8,269 bases of DNA from Clostridia bacterium (lineage in GTDB: Bacteria; Bacillota_A; Clostridia; Oscillospirales; CAG-272), in assembly GCA_017959485.1 (NCBI GenBank), contig JAGDAM010000162.1:1-8269 (forward strand). Direction: 5' to 3'. This document shows positions 6,242 through 8,269 of this stretch, piece by piece; position 1 is the stretch's first letter; each line of letters begins with the position of its first letter. A program made the position numbers and the translations under genes. The notes beneath the pieces were generated by a model, which saw only the letters and a program-made list of their open reading frames with translations, ran no database searches and had not been told where the DNA came from.

Positions 6242-8070
6242 CAGTTGAGCTTTACGTCGATATAGACCGGATAGTGATCCGAAAGCGGATAGTAGAAATC
6301 CGGAATTATATGCGCGAAGGCGATCACTTTCGAGTCCCCGAGGTTTCTCACCAGCATGTGGTCTATGCCGTTGGCGGTATAGGTGCCGGGCGAGAGTTCC
6401 TTCGAGTATCCGGTCGGGGAGCAGGAATGATATCCGCGCAGATTGTCGGTCGACGCGGCGATTTTCTGGCAGTTCGAAAAGCCCCCGTTCGTGAAGACCG
6501 CGAAGGCGGCGGTGGTCGTCTGCGTGTTGAAATCTCCCTGAACGAAGACGGGACAGCCGTATTCTTCGGCGAGTTTCTTTGTGGCTTCGACTATTTCGGC
6601 CGCCTGCCGCTCGCGCCAGGCGTTGCTTCCCGGCTGCGCCGACTCTCCCTTCCACCACATGTGAGTCGACAGCGAGATAAACCGCTTGCCGCTCGAATTG
6701 AGCCGGAAAAGCCCCCAGGTATATCCTTTTGAGTTCGAGTCGGAGCCGTAGTCGAAAACGTGGTGACCCGACTTTTCAAGCGTGATCGTCTCGGGATTGT
6801 ATATCAGAGCGGTGAAATCGGCAACGGGCGTGTTTATCGCGAGCGATTTGTATTTCACTCCGAATTTTTCAAGATTGCGCAGTATCGACGAGAGCATGAG
6901 CGCCGTCATCTCCTGCGTGTTGATCACGTCGGGCATATAAGCCGAATAGACCCTCGCGAACCCGACGGCCCGGACGGGAGCCGAGCAGTCCTCTCCCATC
7001 GCGATCCAGGCGTCCTTGTTCTTGTCGCAGTTCCAGACGTTGTTGGTCATGATCCGCAGATCCGACCCGGCCGCGCGTTCGCTTATCTGAATTCCCATTG
7101 AATCTCCTTTAATTACCGTTCCGTCGGGAAGATCCGTGCCCTTCCCGATATAGTCGGCGGCGAGGCCGAGGCAGCCCGCCTTCACCGACCAGGAATTGAC
7201 TCCGCTGACGTAAAGACAGCCGTTTTCAACCGTGATCGCCCATTCGGAACCCGACACAGTCGAAGCAATCTCCTTCGCCCGTTCCGAGGAGGTTCCGACG
7301 AATATCGCCGGACCGGAAGTATAATCCCTCGGATTAAAAACCGATGGAACTGTGCCGCACGCCCTGCCTATTTCGGCCGACAGCCGGCTTCCGGCGTCGC
7401 GGGCGTTCTCATCCTCGCTGAGCGAACATACTATCGGAAGTTTCGCGACCGGCGTCCCGGCTACAGACGCGGTTTTTCCGGGATAGTCGTACCGTTTGAT
7501 TACGGGTTCCTCGAATCCCTCGAAAACGACGCGTTCGCTCTTGCTCATCCAGTCGACGATTCCCTCAAAATACGAGACCGCCTCGAGCGTCGCCTCCTCG
7601 GTCACGCCCGCGACTACCAGCTTGTTTCCTACAAATCCGACGAACCAGTCTCTCGAAAGCAGACCGTCGAGCGCGCCTTCGGTCTCGGGGCGGTTGGTGA
7701 GTCCGACCAGTATCTCGGGCTTTTCGGGATCGGGCTCGGTCCCGGGCATCAGAAAGTCGTCGGTATACGACATCTGTCCCTCTCCGAGCGCCTTAACCTT
7801 TCTGAAAACCGCCGAGACTTCGGTCACCGCGGCGTCCGACAGACTGGACTGCCTGACAAAGGAAAAAAGAAAATCTCCGTTCTCAAAGAGAACATGTTCC
7901 GCGGCAGGCGCGTCTGTTTCGGTCGCCGGCTCGGTTGCGGGAGGCAGTGTGTCTTCGGAAACGGCGCCCGCGCACCCCGATAAAAAGCATAAAAGCAACA
8001 GGATCGCGGCCGCCGCGAGCGGCATTTTCCGCAATCCCGTCGCTTTGGACAGGTAAAACCGAGTCAACAC
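6241..8070 (-). CDS. Lipoprotein with two glycosidase-associated-type repeats and a C-terminal endonuclease/exonuclease/phosphatase domain
   Basis: This 609-residue protein starts with a lipoprotein signal: Arg/Lys-rich n-region, hydrophobic AAAAILLLLCFL (19-30), then lipobox LSGC with Cys33 as the lipid-anchored residue. A Pro/Thr/Glu-rich linker (41-55) follows. Two similar modules lie at about 68-175 and 209-310. Each ends with a short strand (ILVGLTNR 120-127; IFVGTSSE 256-263) and a strand-helix (LVVAGVTEEATLEAV; LYVSGVNSWSVKAGC). The pattern resembles the GH20b-like domain in front of some glycosidases. The EEP domain (about 337-609) has every catalytic motif: TNNVWN (Asn343/344), NTQE (Glu387), STH (His470), GDFN (Asp513, Asn515), GIDH (Asp570) and SDHYP (Asp598, His599). 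It should act outside the membrane on a phosphodiester or phosphomonoester. The start is GTG with a strong ribosome site; an ATG 15 codons later is the alternative. It overlaps the preceding gene by 7 nt. Confidence 0.85.
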   Translation of the reverse strand: MLTRFYLSKATGLRKMPLAAAAILLLLCFLSGCAGAVSEDTLPPATEPATETDAPAAEHVLFENGDFLFSFVRQSSLSDAAVTEVSAVFRKVKALGEGQMSYTDDFLMPGTEPDPEKPEILVGLTNRPETEGALDGLLSRDWFVGFVGNKLVVAGVTEEATLEAVSYFEGIVDWMSKSERVVFEGFEEPVIKRYDYPGKTASVAGTPVAKLPIVCSLSEDENARDAGSRLSAEIGRACGTVPSVFNPRDYTSGPAIFVGTSSERAKEIASTVSGSEWAITVENGCLYVSGVNSWSVKAGCLGLAADYIGKGTDLPDGTVIKGDSMGIQISERAAGSDLRIMTNNVWNCDKNKDAWIAMGEDCSAPVRAVGFARVYSAYMPDVINTQEMTALMLSSILRNLEKFGVKYKSLAINTPVADFTALIYNPETITLEKSGHHVFDYGSDSNSKGYTWGLFRLNSSGKRFISLSTHMWWKGESAQPGSNAWRERQAAEIVEATKKLAEEYGCPVFVQGDFNTQTTTAAFAVFTNGGFSNCQKIAASTDNLRGYHSCSPTGYSKELSPGTYTANGIDHMLVRNLGDSKVIAFAHIIPDFYYPLSDHYPVYIDVKLN

Positions 8071-8269
8071 TTTTCTTTCCTCTCACACATCTTTTTTACG
8101 GCCCCGGGGCAGCGCGCGCAGTCGGGCCGCGCGGCACGGCAGACGTCGCGCCCGAAATCCACCAGACGGTGGCAGGTGTCGGTCTGACAGGAGGCCGGTA
8201 TCTCGCGGCTCATGACCCGCTCGCAGAGGACCGGGTCGCGCGAATCGCCGGGATAGAAGCCGAGACGCC
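8064..8269 (-). CDS. Probable endonuclease III-like (HhH-GPD) DNA glycosylase, C-terminal end only
   Basis: Only the last 67 residues lie in the window; the rest continues past the right edge. The tail contains RLGFYPGD, HRLVDFGRDVC and then CRAARPDCARCPGAVKKMC. The order of a His, a Leu/Val-Val-x-Phe-Gly-Arg stretch and a C-X6-C-X2-C cysteine series is typical of the iron-sulfur loop at the end of endonuclease III/MutY-type base-excision repair enzymes. The usual spacing to the fourth cysteine is five residues; here it is seven, and one more cysteine is the very last residue. The stop TGA (8064-8066) lies inside the next gene, giving a 7-nt overlap (GTGTTGA). The repair role is inferred from the tail alone; another cysteine-cluster protein is possible. 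Confidence 0.6.
   Translation of the reverse strand, partial: RLGFYPGDSRDPVLCERVMSREIPASCQTDTCHRLVDFGRDVCRAARPDCARCPGAVKKMCERKEKC
8078..8083 (-). promoter_or_regulatory. Ribosome binding site deciding the GTG start of the EEP lipoprotein
   Basis: AGAGGA on the minus strand stands 7 nt before the GTG at 8070, still inside the coding region of the preceding gene. The same hexamer precedes the FAD oxidoreductase. The internal ATG 15 codons later has only a GCGGAAA stretch in front of it and would remove part of the positively charged n-region, so GTG is preferred. Confidence 0.65.

Larger units (their letters stand above)
599..8269 (-). other. Six-gene co-directional operon (left end complete, right end cut)
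   Basis: All genes are on the minus strand, with an overlap of 7 nt and then gaps of 11, 16, 2 and 9 nt. No spacer is long enough for an internal promoter or terminator, so a single transcript that begins beyond the right edge is likely. At least one junction (6241) has a ribosome site overlapping the upstream stop. No promoter, regulator, transporter or kinase is visible within the window. The glycosylase-like gene at the head is functionally unlike the others and may be an unrelated upstream member. Confidence 0.7.

Noticed and set aside
5453..6265. Plus-strand frame of 270 codons opposite the FAD oxidoreductase
   Set aside because: It spans the junction of two genes on the other strand and has no motif; it is a composition effect.
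8083..8085. TGA at 8083-8085 as the end of the glycosylase-like gene
   Set aside because: It is out of frame with the cysteine-rich reading frame, which continues to TGA at 8064-8066 and supplies the fourth cysteine.

Overview
The window looks like chromosomal DNA from a GC-rich, uncultured-type Firmicute of the class Clostridia. This placement is an inference from several signs: strong AGAGGA/AGAGAGGG ribosome sites with 6-7 nt spacing, a lipoprotein with a Pro/Thr/Glu-rich linker after the lipobox, SorE- and SrlD-type sugar-phosphate enzymes, and intergenic CCTTCCCC/GGGGAAGG palindromes of a kind common in GC-rich gut Clostridia. No rRNA or marker gene is present to prove it.

Layout. All six genes lie on the minus strand and are read from right to left. 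They are so tightly packed (one 7-nt overlap, then gaps of 11, 16, 2 and 9 nt) that a single transcript is likely. In transcription order they are: (1) the C-terminal end of a probable endonuclease III-like HhH-GPD DNA glycosylase with a cysteine cluster (8064-8269, cut by the window edge); (2) a large lipoprotein with two repeated glycosidase-associated-type domains and a C-terminal endonuclease/exonuclease/phosphatase domain (6241-8070); (3) an FAD-dependent oxidoreductase (4937-6229); (4) a zinc-type medium-chain dehydrogenase resembling L-sorbose-1-phosphate reductase SorE (3637-4920); (5) a class II aldolase fused to a short-chain dehydrogenase whose second half resembles sorbitol-6-phosphate 2-dehydrogenase SrlD/SorD (1718-3634); (6) a PHP-superfamily metal-dependent phosphoesterase (599-1708).

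Downstream of the operon, 1-598 holds no credible gene. It carries three copies of a composite palindromic repeat (33-95, 142-275, 300-412), an AT-rich spacer, and a seven-base tandem repeat that ends right at the stop codon of the PHP gene.

How the genes may work together (inference). The SorE-like and SrlD-like activities could interconvert a ketose 1-phosphate, a hexitol phosphate and a second ketose phosphate, and the fused class II aldolase could cleave a ketose phosphate into C3 units. The FAD enzyme could oxidise a related substrate. The EEP lipoprotein outside the membrane and the PHP enzyme inside could remove phosphate or open phosphodiesters. No transporter, kinase or regulator is visible, so the substrate cannot be named. 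The most unusual points are the aldolase/SrlD-like fusion next to a SorE-like enzyme, the architecture of the EEP lipoprotein, and the repeat array, whose central hairpin changes sequence but keeps its base pairing.
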